A stretch of 64,000 nt of DNA from Nakazawaea peltata (GCA_001599355.1 BCGQ01000002.1:1315554-1379553), one strand, 5' to 3'. Numbered from the stretch's first letter, positions 11,601 through 21,413 are shown. Notes: generated by a model not told the origin, from the letters alone. Translations and numbers: made by a program.

Positions 11601-12191
11601 GTCTCAGCGACCTCTTCGGTTCCTTTACTGTCACCATCACCAGCCGTTCTGGTATCGCCAGCAGGCTCTTCAGTTTCAATTCCAAATTCTGCCCCATCTC
11701 CATCACCTTCTCTTCGTCCAAGAACCGAATCGTTCGAAGGTAAAAGACCAAAAATTAAAATGACTCTGAAAAAGCCTTCTCAACGTGAAAGAATGAAGAG
11801 CATAGCGATGGGATCTTCGCCGAATTCGTCAGTGTCTTCTGTTTCATCTTCGAGATCAGTGACCCCGGCTCCTTCCAGTTGGGGTACTCCTTCCAGATCT
11901 AATAATAATAACATGGCCGGTACCAGTGCAATTGCAAGTTCAACACCCCCATCAGTTGCTGCTCCATCTCTCTCAGAGATCATGTGGGAACAAGAAAGTA
12001 AACAGTTTAGAAACAAATACGTCAAGCCAGAGAAGACTTTACAAGAAATCCAAGAGGAAGAACAGTTTTTGAAATGGTTCCAAGAAGAAAGTGAAAGATA
12101 CCAAAGACAACAACAGAGCCAACAAACAACACCCCCGAATAGATCAAGGAAAACAAATAGACGGAAATCGTCAGTACATGGAAATAAATAG
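8658..12191 (+). CDS. IBTK-like protein with ankyrin, RCC1-type and two BTB domains
   Basis: This protein of 1177 residues combines ankyrin-like repeats (about residues 60-120, with NGWNCLHIAIF), an RCC1/beta-propeller-like region (about 165-500), and two BTB/POZ domains (about 548-620 and 650-720). Its C-terminal half has a Ser/Pro/Arg-rich disordered segment and a conserved Glu-rich end (KTLQEIQEEEQFLKWFQ). That order is the layout of IBTK proteins, which in animals and fission yeast act as Cullin-3 or related substrate adaptors. S. cerevisiae has no clear counterpart that I know of. The start is the first ATG at 8658; an upstream intron cannot be excluded. The role here is inferred from architecture only. 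Confidence 0.7.
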   Translation: MPLPTKPQNSLSSLLKTSTANNINSFRDCFGNLFIHLLLRSPRSDLLKLTLSKAPNLDLTIQDYENGWNCLHIAIFDSNYINANIIIQALRQRGGANEDVLELLLKQKDREGFTPLDLLSSETDLARFIKIPVLLRSSISPDTNIKKHHMREVRTSDDSLLLLQPQIGCDLEFLVENPSQHLLTALDKGEITKMVLLTSKFELVLTESGSVYSTCCMSSSFNDPKPLLIDDDDQITHILACDSRLVLVSESGSIYNFVDKQVEYGQRVGNATLIRGVSCSNIHYVVYLKSKLWFYGMNIGQMGFAATSNTTTTPFQVDFKYGEIKQVVCNDKLTLVLSATDELHIYTEGIHLKFQFPVFHNSLAENDLYLFKPKRATARVSVVKLLTRDNKRVVALYSSGILVEIDISNPPIDPKNQQVLWKLSKLHLKCVDFDISSEGSVLICTHDGSVYRRVRRLQLKKKKKSLFKFNKLGKVNNVLKVISSADFRRIVLVKRSMGLLPLEFEPLGYSHEMMRLLQIEPTKVGPNFSRDSDSNSDIDDSLELDSSLYSDIITLVVSDCTIPIHSLILCEASVPFNSLMESGSPISGSNKKKSISKDSNSSITISGFSPTTVNLCLKYIFTGAPLVGFECSELLQMLKIKEPFQFTQMIDSPHLDMSIKLLDSDQINIYSPVLELTSEYFWKLVHWNNGKKTVLELSHIDGRNFRLILRYLYGEDPDTVFSTESIDTVLDCIELSDELLIWDLKDRLQKYICTNLHESNALILLQHGFDLNSHKIIENCIWIIYNNLAHFLLDDSDFSNLINSNGNHEFLKRLDSGLKFFCNLTRNVYSSSSLSSVSQISENMLKLFLTDIEEFNKIYLDGSFSPILELERQQQPRRQSVGPSSPTALASSPRLTSPRQASPSLSEVQVEQLESVVTTTATFESESAILADDDEGEFIEVVRERRRSSALRRSSTHQSRPMVAQSALSASLSRSIPTPRRVSATSSVPLLSPSPAVLVSPAGSSVSIPNSAPSPSPSLRPRTESFEGKRPKIKMTLKKPSQRERMKSIAMGSSPNSSVSSVSSSRSVTPAPSSWGTPSRSNNNNMAGTSAIASSTPPSVAAPSLSEIMWEQESKQFRNKYVKPEKTLQEIQEEEQFLKWFQEESERYQRQQQSQQTTPPNRSRKTNRRKSSVHGNK

Positions 12192-12235
12192 ATAAAAATA
12201 AGGTAATGTATTTAATGCAGTGTATTTTTCAGTAG

Positions 12236-12607
12236 TTAGTCATCATCATCATCAAATTCGCTCTCAGGGAACCATCCATATCTATCCATATCGACGCCAA
12301 ATGTCCCATCAGTATATTCATTGACCTCTATACCCTCTGCTTCGAGCATCTCCATTTGTCTTTTGACCCCATTACCATTAGCACGAGGAGAGATAATACC
12401 CCGCGCATTAACGACTCTCCACCAAGGTACTTCGCCCATTAATGAAGTGGGCAAATTCTTCAAAGACATCCCCACTTGTCTCGGGAGATCCGGTCTATAA
12501 ATAAGCTTCAGAATATGCCCATAGTTAGTCACGTATCCACGGGGTATAAGTTTGACGTAATCGTATACGGATTGATGGAAGGTTTCTACTTCTTCTGAGC
12601 GGGCCAT
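12236..12607 (-). CDS. Alkyltransferase-like DNA repair protein (Atl1 type)
   Basis: This 123-residue protein matches the DNA-binding domain of O6-alkylguanine DNA alkyltransferase: PRGYVTNYGHI, then RQVGMSLKNLP, then the active-site region. In true transferases that region reads PCHRV; here it is PWWRVVNARG, so the alkyl-accepting Cys is Trp, as in alkyltransferase-like (ATL) proteins. ATLs bind O6-alkylguanine and hand the lesion to nucleotide excision repair rather than repairing it directly. The usual His after the Trp is also replaced by Trp. S. pombe Atl1 is the best studied relative; S. cerevisiae has none. The C-terminus is acidic. The gene ends 45 bp from the convergent IBTK-like gene. 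Confidence 0.88.
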   Translation of the reverse strand: MARSEEVETFHQSVYDYVKLIPRGYVTNYGHILKLIYRPDLPRQVGMSLKNLPTSLMGEVPWWRVVNARGIISPRANGNGVKRQMEMLEAEGIEVNEYTDGTFGVDMDRYGWFPESEFDDDDD

Positions 12608-12951
12608 GATAAAGAACTCAGTAACTTTAGTCTCTCAGTAACCTCAACGGCTTTCACTTCTAAAGAACTTCAGTAACTGTCAGCCTGTAGTAACCTCTTA
12701 GTAAACCTCTTAGTTAACTGCTCCTTCGCCTCTTGACCTCTCTGACCTACTTTTTTGCCTCTAACGCGCGGCGCGCATAAGGCAAGAAAGGGCGCGCGTT
12801 CCCCATCCTTTGCCCTCTTCTCGCCCACGTCATATCAGTCGTGTAAAACCACCCAAAACGCACGCCAAATCTCAAATTTTCATTTCCTCTTTTATTTCTT
12901 AACTTCACAACACCATTCTAATTCGATATCAAAGTATCAGCGGGATACAAA
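12608..12951. promoter_or_regulatory. Divergent promoter, ATL gene / ISW2
   Basis: No gene. Next to the ATL start lie four copies of (C/T)AGTAAC at 12619, 12636, 12671 and 12688, plus two weaker variants up to about 12716. Further on is a GC-rich patch rich in CGCGC at about 12765-12805. These may be regulatory, but no factor can be named. Confidence 0.4.
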
Positions 12952-15900
12952 ATGGTAAGTTAAATTGGTTTATAGTGGTAGAGATGGCTTATGATAGTGA
13001 AAGGTCCGGCAAAACCATCCTTTTTCTGGACTCCCCCCATCAGCGCGCCCCTCCCTGCACTGGCACCCCCCAACGCGAGATCAAATACTAAGACAGACAC
13101 AATGGGTGTGGCGATACTTCTCTCAAGAATTATCCACTACCCATTCTCTATTATAGCCATATCTAAATCCCAAAGAGTCATTGAATCAACGTCGTAGACG
13201 TTTCATCTTGGATACAGACGTGAAAACAGAGCGCCAAAAAGATGGCACCAAAGATGCCGAGCGCCGTTTCAAATTCTTATTGAATCTCACCGATTTATTC
13301 AGTCATTTCATCAAGATCTCGATTAAAAAGAACCCTGAATTGGGTAGGATCGTGCGGAATTTAGAGGCCAAGCAAATTGGATCCAAAGCCTCCTCTTCAG
13401 GACGAAGAAAAAGTGCTACTGGAAGGAGAAGAAAGACAGAGAAAGAGGAAGATCTGGAATTAATGCATGACGAGGAGTTCGAAGAGGAAGAAACCACAGT
13501 ATTAGAAGAAAGTCCCTCGTATATCGACGGTAAATTAAGAGACTATCAGATCCAAGGATTAAATTGGTTAATTTCTTTACACCATAATTGTTTAAGTGGT
13601 ATCTTAGCTGATGAGATGGGTTTAGGTAAGACTTTACAGACGATCTCTTTCTTAGGATATTTACGTTACTATGAGAAGATCGATGGTCCTCATATTGTCA
13701 TAGTCCCTAAGTCCACCTTGGATAATTGGAGAAGAGAGTTCCTGAAATGGACTCCTGAAGTGGATGTGCTTGTATTACAAGGATCTAAAGAGGCTAGAAA
13801 TGATTTGATCAGGGATCGTTTATTAGAGCTGAAGTTCGATGTCTGTATCACCAGTTTCGAAATGGTGATCAGAGAGAAGAGTAAATTCTCCAAAGTTAAA
13901 TGGCAGTACATTATAGTAGATGAACTGCATAGAATCAAGAATGAAGAGAGCTCGTTATCTCAAATCATCAGATTATTCTATTCCAAAAATAGACTCTTGA
14001 TCACCGGTACTCCATTACAGAACAATTTACATGAATTATGGGCATTATTGAATTTTCTTTTACCCGATGTATTTGGAGATTCTCAGCTGTTCGATGAGTG
14101 GTTCGAAAACCAGGATTCCGATCAAGATTTAGTCGTCAAACAATTGCACAAGGTGTTATCTCCATTCCTTTTAAGACGTATCAAACTGGATGTGGAGAAA
14201 TCTTTATTGCCCAAGAAAGAGGTCAATTTATACGTGGGAATGACCGATATGCAAGTTAGATGGTATAAGAATTTGCTCGAGAAGAATATCGATGCTGTCA
14301 ATGGAGCCGTGGGTAAAAGAGAAGGTAAGACAAGGTTATTAAATATTGTGATGCAATTGAGGAAATGTTGTAATCATCCGTACTTATTTGAAGGAGCCGA
14401 GCCTGGTCCTCCATTCACTACCGATGAACATTTGGTATTCAACTCTGGTAAGATGATCATTTTGGATAAATTATTGAAACGTATGAAACTGCAAGGTTCA
14501 AGAGTGTTGATCTTCTCGCAAATGAGTAGATTACTTGATATTTTGGAGGATTATTGTTACTTCAGAGACTACGAGTATTGTCGTATCGATGGATCTACTT
14601 CTCATGAGGATCGTATCCAGCTGATCGATGAGTATAACGCCGAGGATAGTGATAAGTTCATCTTCTTGCTTACCACCAGAGCAGGTGGTTTAGGTATCAA
14701 TTTGACCAGTGCTGATATTGTTGTTCTTTATGATTCTGACTGGAATCCTCAGCTGGATTTACAACTGATGGACAGAGCTCATAGAATTGGACAGAAGAAA
14801 CAAGTCCATGTATATAGATTCGTCACTGAGAATGCCATTGAGGAGAAGGTGTTGGAGAGGGCTCTGCAGAAATTACGTTTAGATCAATTGGTTATCCAAC
14901 AAGGAAGAGCTCAACAGGCAAATAAAAACAGTAACTCTATTGGTAATACCAAAGATGATTTGATTGGAATGATCCAACATGGAGCTCAGAAAGTGTTTGA
15001 GACCAATAATAACACCATGGTCGACGACGATATCGACGAGATCTTGAAGAAAGGTGAAGAGAAGACCAAGAATTTGAACCAGAAATTCTCCAAATTAGGA
15101 TTAGATGATTTACAGAACTTCACCTCGGAACAACTGTCTCTGTACGAATGGAATGGAGAGAATTTTGCTAAGAGACAGCATGATCTGCTGTTTAGTTGGA
15201 TTAATCCTCGTAAAAGAGAGAGAAAGGAACTGACTTACAGTGTTGATGATTATTATAAGGACATGTGGCTGCTGGGAGGAGGTGGAGGTGCTGGGGGATC
15301 GAAACTGGCCGCCGCAAGAGCTCTTAGACCACCAAAGAATCACAATATCTATGACCACCAATTCTATCCTCCTCAATTGGCTGAATTATTAGACAGAGAA
15401 CAGTTGCTGTATAAAAAGAGGATCAGATATAAGGTTTCGTTGAGTGAAGTTGGGGATAGTGATGAGGATTTGATTGTCTCAGATGATGACGATGACGAGT
15501 CAGAGAGTAGAGAGTCTCGTCGTGCTAAAGAGCAACTGAAGATCGATGCCCTGACTGATTTGACCGAAGAAGAGATGCTGTTGAAAGAGCAATACCTTGA
15601 GCAAGGTTTTAGTGATTGGAATAAGAGAGATTTCGGTCAATTCATTCAATTATGTGCTAAATATGGTCGTGATAAGTATGATCTTATTGCTAGTGAAATG
15701 CATACCAAGAGCGAGCTGGACGTTAGACTGTATTCGGCAGTATTTTGGGAAAGATATTCGGAGATCGAAGGCCATGAAAGATACGTACTGCAAATCGAGA
15801 GTGGAGAAGAGAAAATTGCCAGGATGCTTCATCAACAACAAATGTTGGATAGAAAAATCACTATGTATCTGGATCCAATTCGAGAGTTGCAATTGAAATA

Positions 15901-16300
15901 TCCTCCAAATAACTCGAAAAGAGTATTTACCGACCTTGAGGACCGGTTCTTATTGATTCTGCTGCATAAACATGGATTAACTACGGAGAATTTATTCAAG
16001 ATCATCAAACAGGAGATCAATGAGCATGAATATTTCCGTTTTGATTGGTTTTTCAATTCGAGAAGTCCATTAGAATTACATAGACGTTGTCAGACTCTTT
16101 TATTAGGAATAACTAGGGAATTTGAAGGTGCTAACTACAAGAAGAGGAAGATCAATAGAAAGGTTGTTAATTCTAAGGGGGGTCTTAAAGAAGAGGGTGA
16201 GATATCTCTGACGGCTACACCAGATCCTCGACTTAAAGTGGAAGATGATGATGAAGACGATGGGGAAGATGATGGAGAGGAAGAAGAGGATGAAGAGTAG
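12952..16300 (+). CDS. ISW2: ISWI-family chromatin remodelling ATPase, Isw2-type (2 exons)
   Basis: The main frame carries a full ISWI protein: DEMGLGKT Walker A, a DEAH box in which Ala is CTG (13925-13927), helicase C motifs ending [13 protein letters not shown], then HAND, SANT and SLIDE regions, about 1048 residues in all. Wording throughout is closest to yeast Isw2, which slides nucleosomes to repress genes. No ATG opens the frame, so I propose exon 1 as the ATG alone (12952-12954), an intron 12955-13156 (GTAAGT donor, TACTAAG at 13085-13091, TTATAG acceptor), and exon 2 starting CCATATCTA at 13157. An in-frame TAG at 13154-13156 forces the acceptor to lie at or after this point. CTG also falls on Ala in PQAD, LQAMD and ERAAQK. 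The coding identity is secure; the exact splice is moderately so. Confidence 0.88.
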
Positions 16301-16699
16301 ACATTGAAGTGATAGTATGTAATTGTATAGATGAGAACGGTATTAGTTTGATGATAGGTGTAGAAGTAGTGTAAAATGTACTAAATTGGCTGCTGGCTCA
16401 AGAAGATTTTATTTTGATAATGTGCTCAAATGATTTCCGGCCCACACCCTCCTTTTTCCCTTTCATTTTTCGTATCCTTCCCCCTTTTTTCCCCAATTTA
16501 CACTACCTTTCCCTTTCACTCGTTTCTCCGCACAGAGCGGGTTAAAATGTGGAGTAAAAATCGTCTCACAAATTACCAGAGATCCATCAGACTCACTTGA
16601 TTCATTCAACCATCGAACAATTCATCTATAGCTAACTTGTACTGGTGCTAGTGGACATAGTTCCAATTGTGGTATTATTTATTTATTTATTTATTTATT
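16301..16699. promoter_or_regulatory. ISW2 3' region and complex I 75-kDa subunit promoter
   Basis: About 400 bp without a gene. It has a pyrimidine-rich stretch near 16450-16530 and ends in a run of (ATTT) repeats at about 16674-16699 directly abutting the start codon of the next gene. Confidence 0.5.
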
Positions 16700-18925
16700 A
16701 TGCTATCGAGATTCAATAGAGCTCCTCTATTAAAGAGGGGCAAGTTAACCGCCATAGTTGCAATCCCTAGAAATAGGGCCATGGCCACGATGAAACCTGT
16801 CGTCCCTGATGCTCCACAAGTCAACGTAACTATAGATGGTGTCACTGTTCAGATCGAAAAGGGATCCTCCATCATTCAACTGTGTGATAAACTGGGTGTC
16901 ACCGTCCCACGTTATTGTTACCATGACAAATTGGCTATTGCCGGTAACTGTCGTATGTGTTTAGTTGATGTCGAGAAGGCTCCTAAGATCATTGCTTCAT
17001 GTGCTTATCCTGTCCAAGAAGGTATGGTAGTTCATACCGATTCCGAAAGAGTCCGTAATGCTCGTGAAGGTGTCACCGAGATGTTATTACAAAACCACCC
17101 ATTGGATTGTCCTGTTTGTGATCAAGGTGGAGAATGTGATTTACAAGAACAATCTCAACTGTACGGAAGAGATCGTGGTAGATTCAAGGAGGTTAGTGGA
17201 AAGAGAGCCGTAGAGAACAAGAATATTGGTCCTTTGGTCAAGACTTCCATGAACAGATGTATCCATTGTACTAGATGTGTTCGTTTTATGAATGATGTTG
17301 CTGGTGCTCCGGAATTAGGTACTCTGGGAAGAGGAAACGATATGCAAATCGGTACTTATATCGAACGTAATATCAACTCTGAATTATCGGGAAACATCAT
17401 CGATCTTTGTCCCGTCGGTGCTTTGACTTCTAAGCCTTATGCTTTCAGAGCCAGACCTTGGGAATTGAAGAGAGTCGAGTCAATTGATGTTCATGATGCC
17501 GTCGGAAGTAACGTAAGAATTGACGCAAGAGGTCCTGAAGTTATGAGAGTTTTACCTCGTGGTAACGACGAAGTCAATGAAGAGTGGATCTCTGATAAGA
17601 CCAGATTTGCTTGTGATGGGTTGAAGACTCAACGTTTGACTCATCCTTTGATCCGTAACGGAGAAATGTTCATCCCACTGACTTGGGAAGAACTGTTACA
17701 AACTATCGCTACCAACTTGAAGAGTATTGGAACTGGTAATGAGATCAAGGCTATTGCCGGTGCTCTTGCCGATGTAGAATCGATGGTCCTGTTGAAGGAT
17801 TTGGTCAACAGATTGGGATCTGAAAATTTAACCGTCGATATCAAGACCAACGATATCCCTCCTGTTCATGGAGCCGACATTCGTTCCAATTATATCTTCA
17901 ACTCTTCTATTGAAGGTATAGAATATGCCGACCAGATCTTGCTTGTAGGTACTAACCCAAGACACGAAGCAGCCGTCTTGAACCTGCGTATCCGTAAATG
18001 CTGGTTACGTTCTAACCTTGAGATCCATCATGTCGGAGAACAATTCGAAGCCACTTTCGATATGAACCATGTCGGTGATAGTCTCAATGCTCTCAAGAAA
18101 GCTCTTTCCAGTGAGGCTGTAGGAGGTAAACTTAAGGCGGCCAAGAACCCAATGATCATTGTTGGTTCCGCAGTTGTAGAACACCCAGATCTGTCTCTGA
18201 TCTTCCAAACTGTTACCGACTTTGCATTGCTGTCTCTGAGCAACTTCAACACTCCAGAATGGAACGGTTTGAATTTGTTACATCGTGACCTGTCCCGTGT
18301 TGGTGCCTTAGATGTTGGTTTCGTCACTCATTCTCCTTCGATTGCTAACACCAAACCTAAATTCATCTACCTCTTGAATGCTGATGAGGTCGAGAACAAG
18401 GATATTCCTAAAGATCTGTTTGTCGTTTACCAAGGTCATCATGGTGATTTGGGAGCCTCCTTTGCCGACGTCATCTTACCTGGTAGTGCCTACACCGAGA
18501 AAGTGCTGACTTATGTCAACACTGAAGGTCGTGTTCAAACCACTCGTGCTGCTGTTAATGCTCCAGGTGCCGCTCGTGAGGACTGGACTATTATTAGAGC
18601 CTTGTCGGAATATTTGGGTACCCCATTACCTTACGATGATATCTACGAGATGAGATCCCGTTTGGCCGAGGTCTCTCCTCATTTGATCAGACACGATATC
18701 GTAGAACCAGTCAGTGAAACGATGGCTACTTTAGGTTTGCAACTGATCAAGGGCACCAGCAGTTCTTTACTGCTGATTCGTTCATCTTCTGATAAACCGT
18801 TGGTCAATCCTATCGATAATTTCTACTTCACTGACGTTATTTCGAGAAGTTCTCCTACAATGGCTAAATGTGTTGGCCACTTTGGACTGAAGTTAGAGAA
18901 ATTGGATCATCGTGCTTTTGCTTAA
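16700..18925 (+). CDS. Mitochondrial complex I 75-kDa iron-sulfur subunit (NDUFS1/NuoG type)
   Basis: This 741-residue protein is the large Fe-S subunit of the NADH:ubiquinone oxidoreductase N-module. After a short basic, Ser/Arg-rich mitochondrial presequence come the 2Fe-2S ferredoxin domain (YCYHDKLAIAGNCRMC), the HxxxCxxCxxxxxC cluster (HPLDCPVCDQGGECDL), the 4Fe-4S site (NRCIHCTRCVRF), and the molybdopterin-oxidoreductase-like domain that has lost its cofactor in complex I. I start at ATG 16700, since the frame upstream lacks an ATG and is only ATTT repeat. Its presence excludes Saccharomycetaceae, which lost complex I. The codon in CDK-CTG-GVTVP matches Ala in Neurospora and others. Confidence 0.95.
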   Translation: MLSRFNRAPLLKRGKLTAIVAIPRNRAMATMKPVVPDAPQVNVTIDGVTVQIEKGSSIIQLCDKLGVTVPRYCYHDKLAIAGNCRMCLVDVEKAPKIIASCAYPVQEGMVVHTDSERVRNAREGVTEMLLQNHPLDCPVCDQGGECDLQEQSQLYGRDRGRFKEVSGKRAVENKNIGPLVKTSMNRCIHCTRCVRFMNDVAGAPELGTLGRGNDMQIGTYIERNINSELSGNIIDLCPVGALTSKPYAFRARPWELKRVESIDVHDAVGSNVRIDARGPEVMRVLPRGNDEVNEEWISDKTRFACDGLKTQRLTHPLIRNGEMFIPLTWEELLQTIATNLKSIGTGNEIKAIAGALADVESMVLLKDLVNRLGSENLTVDIKTNDIPPVHGADIRSNYIFNSSIEGIEYADQILLVGTNPRHEAAVLNLRIRKCWLRSNLEIHHVGEQFEATFDMNHVGDSLNALKKALSSEAVGGKLKAAKNPMIIVGSAVVEHPDLSLIFQTVTDFALLSLSNFNTPEWNGLNLLHRDLSRVGALDVGFVTHSPSIANTKPKFIYLLNADEVENKDIPKDLFVVYQGHHGDLGASFADVILPGSAYTEKVLTYVNTEGRVQTTRAAVNAPGAAREDWTIIRALSEYLGTPLPYDDIYEMRSRLAEVSPHLIRHDIVEPVSETMATLGLQLIKGTSSSLLLIRSSSDKPLVNPIDNFYFTDVISRSSPTMAKCVGHFGLKLEKLDHRAFA

Positions 18926-19610
18926 GTGACTCCGAGAGATCGTAAGAAAAAGTCTTGAGCGAATTGATTATTATTTATTTATTATTATTTATTTATTATT
19001 TATTATTTATTATTATCTATTTATTATTGATATTTATGAGGGTGTAGTTGATTATTGAGAGGTGGTGATGTTGATTAATTGATAGGGGCTATAGTAATTT
19101 TTGAGTTGATGGATATGATATGGGTGATGGGGATTGAAGTAATGACATGAACGCTGAGTGTATAACGTTGACATACTTCATCGTTCATCGCTTCCCCTTT
19201 CTTTCCCTCATTCCTATTCCCCTCCCCCTTATCACCCCCTTACCCCCATACCTCTTAACTTTTACCCCTTTTAATTTACCCAAATTTACCCCTTTATTTT
19301 CCTGCCCTTTTAAATTTCCCTCCCTCAACACTCAACCCCTTTAGATTTTCACCTCCCCCCTTTAAGTTCACCCCTCACATCTACACACAACCTTTTTATT
19401 TTCTCTCTCCCCCTTCACCTTCCAACCTCAACACCGCATCCTTCCCCTTCCCCGTCCCCTTAAATCACGCACTCCTCCCCGCACCAACATATAAAAACAT
19501 AGTTCCAATCAATTATCCTATTCGCTACAAACCGATCTAGATAAGAATAACGCGCAAAGCACCTCTACAATACTTCCTCACATACTTCCACACAATCCCC
19601 AAAATCTCAT
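18926..19610. other. Convergent intergenic region with TTATT repeats and a pyrimidine-rich strand
   Basis: About 690 bp between two convergent genes. The part from 18965 to 19030 is an irregular TTA/TTTA repeat. From about 19190 to 19480 the plus strand is nearly all C and T with blocks of CCCC and TTTT. No gene or RNA is supported. Confidence 0.5.
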
Positions 19611-21413
19611 TCAATCCAAATTATACAGTTTAAGTAATTGAGGGTTCTCGAGCAAAAATTGAGCTGCCCGATGACCTGCAAGTTTCCCACTTCTTTGACA
19701 AGCTTGTACCAAACAAACATCTCCAATCTTCAACAACACTTCCACCACACCCTCACGCTTAACATTGATCTCATATTCGGGATTCAACTTCTTCTTTGTA
19801 AGTTTCTTGTAAAGCCTTTCCTTGGAAGTATTGTCGATGAGATGGTCCTCAACCGATGGTGCTATGACTGGAAGCAGCAGCTGGAGCAGTAACCCGTGGT
19901 TTGGAATCACCATGTTCTGTAATGGCAGACTGCTGTACAGGAATTGTTGGTTTCTTATCAGTTGAGTGGTTGCCTGCTGAGCGAGTTGACCAAATCCAGT
20001 ATCTGCCTCTTTAGTTTCATCCTTCACTAAACTCACAGATCTAGGCATTTGTCTACGGATAAGACTATACTTCTCGACGAGTTCCTTGTTCTTCAACAGA
20101 ATAGTCGCCAGACGGATACCAGCCTCCTTGATGTTACGGCCAGAACCTCTGCCTAATTCTTCATCTTTGATAAGACATTGGACGATGAATGGGACATGAA
20201 TTCCATCACCAGTTTGTACTACCTCATATCTAGGCAGCATGGCCGCACATCCAATCAAAGAGTAGAGTTCAGCTTTGGCATTCTTATTGATTTCAATCTC
20301 ACTTTCCGCCAGTCTTCTCTTCTGGAATTCGGAGATGATTGGCATGGCCAATTTTTGAAGCCAATCTTTGAGTTCTTCGGTACGATCAACGGTTCCTTGA
20401 GAATCGGTAGCTAACCCTCCTACATACAGCTCGAAAACATCGGCATAAATCTTTAACTTTCCATGCAAAAACAGCTTGTCGCTGATATTCTTGATCAATT
20501 CTTTGTCAAATCCATACATCTTGGCCCATTCGGTCAATGTTGCGTTATTGACTAACTCGGTACGTAATTTAGACATCTCTCCTTCACTGTAATCTGGGAA
20601 ATTCTCATAGATAATCAATGTGACCAAGTTATTGAGCACAGAATCACCAAGAAACTCGAGTCTTTCATTATGACTACTCAACGACTGTTGAGAACTGAGA
20701 TACACTTTGTCATTGACAACAGATTTGTGGATGAATACTCGAGAGAGTGTAGCTTGATCATGAATTTTTGGTAATAGAGGAGGATATGAAGCAGAAGTTC
20801 GGGTTGGAATCTCCAGAGAAGATTCGGAATCTGAGTCGGAATCAGAACTTGAGTCGGAATCAGAATCAGAATCACTGTCAGAATCAGAATCACTACCAGA
20901 GTCACTATCACTCTCCGAGTCACTATCATTATCACTACCACTGTCGTCACTACCAATATCACCACCTTTGCCATAACCAAAATTCCTCTCAAATACATCC
21001 AGAGACTCTGAGCATTTCAAAATATCATCGAATATCTCCAATTTACCATCCTCATACATCTTTCGAAGCAAAGCAGCTGACTCGATGAGCTTACTTCTAG
21101 TCAAGGCCATATAAATCTCACGACTCGTACGGTCGTCTGTGTTATAATTAGACACCGTCTGACGAAGTGTATTGTAATCTGGCAGACTGCTGATTATCTT
21201 TTGGATCGAATTCTGAAGGTTAACCATCGCATGTTCCCAACCTAGCACATCAGTCAAGAGAAAAGGTTCATTATTAGCCAAGTTCTGGGTTGAGACAGTA
21301 TCCATAACATGCCCATTTTCATTATTATCAGTTGAATTATCGTTTCCTTTGACCTCTTTATACTTTTTCAGTGCCTGGCTACTCCCAGTAACTCCCTTTC
21401 TCTTCAATCCCAT
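19611..21413 (-). CDS. RNT1: RNase III (Rnt1/Dcr1 type) with two dsRNA-binding domains
   Basis: The 600-residue product has an N-terminal domain (about 50-145), an acidic Ser-Asp repeat (about 155-200), one RNase III domain (about 215-365, with ERLEFLGDSVL and ADVFEAYVGG, the Ala encoded by CTG), and a dsRBD (about 376-445). After a linker comes a second dsRBD-like domain (about 528-592), with SKERLYKKL at its start and GHRAAQFLLE at its end. Catalytic Glu/Asp residues are present. S. cerevisiae Rnt1 has one dsRBD and processes rRNA, snRNA and snoRNA precursors; budding-yeast Dicers and the dual-function C. albicans Dcr1 carry two. The protein may therefore do Rnt1 work, Dicer work or both. 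The second dsRBD ends the protein and lacks part of the usual middle motif. Confidence 0.9.
   Translation of the reverse strand: MGLKRKGVTGSSQALKKYKEVKGNDNSTDNNENGHVMDTVSTQNLANNEPFLLTDVLGWEHAMVNLQNSIQKIISSLPDYNTLRQTVSNYNTDDRTSREIYMALTRSKLIESAALLRKMYEDGKLEIFDDILKCSESLDVFERNFGYGKGGDIGSDDSGSDNDSDSESDSDSGSDSDSDSDSDSDSDSSSDSDSDSESSLEIPTRTSASYPPLLPKIHDQATLSRVFIHKSVVNDKVYLSSQQSLSSHNERLEFLGDSVLNNLVTLIIYENFPDYSEGEMSKLRTELVNNATLTEWAKMYGFDKELIKNISDKLFLHGKLKIYADVFELYVGGLATDSQGTVDRTEELKDWLQKLAMPIISEFQKRRLAESEIEINKNAKAELYSLIGCAAMLPRYEVVQTGDGIHVPFIVQCLIKDEELGRGSGRNIKEAGIRLATILLKNKELVEKYSLIRRQMPRSVSLVKDETKEADTGFGQLAQQATTQLIRNQQFLYSSLPLQNMVIPNHGLLLQLLLPVIAPSVEDHLIDNTSKERLYKKLTKKKLNPEYEINVKREGVVEVLLKIGDVCLVQACQRSGKLAGHRAAQFLLENPQLLKLYNLD

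Noticed and set aside
13085-13096. Nearer acceptor (GACAG) for the ISW2 intron, right after TACTAAG
   Set aside because: Using it leads to an in-frame TAG at 13154-13156 before the conserved part of the protein.
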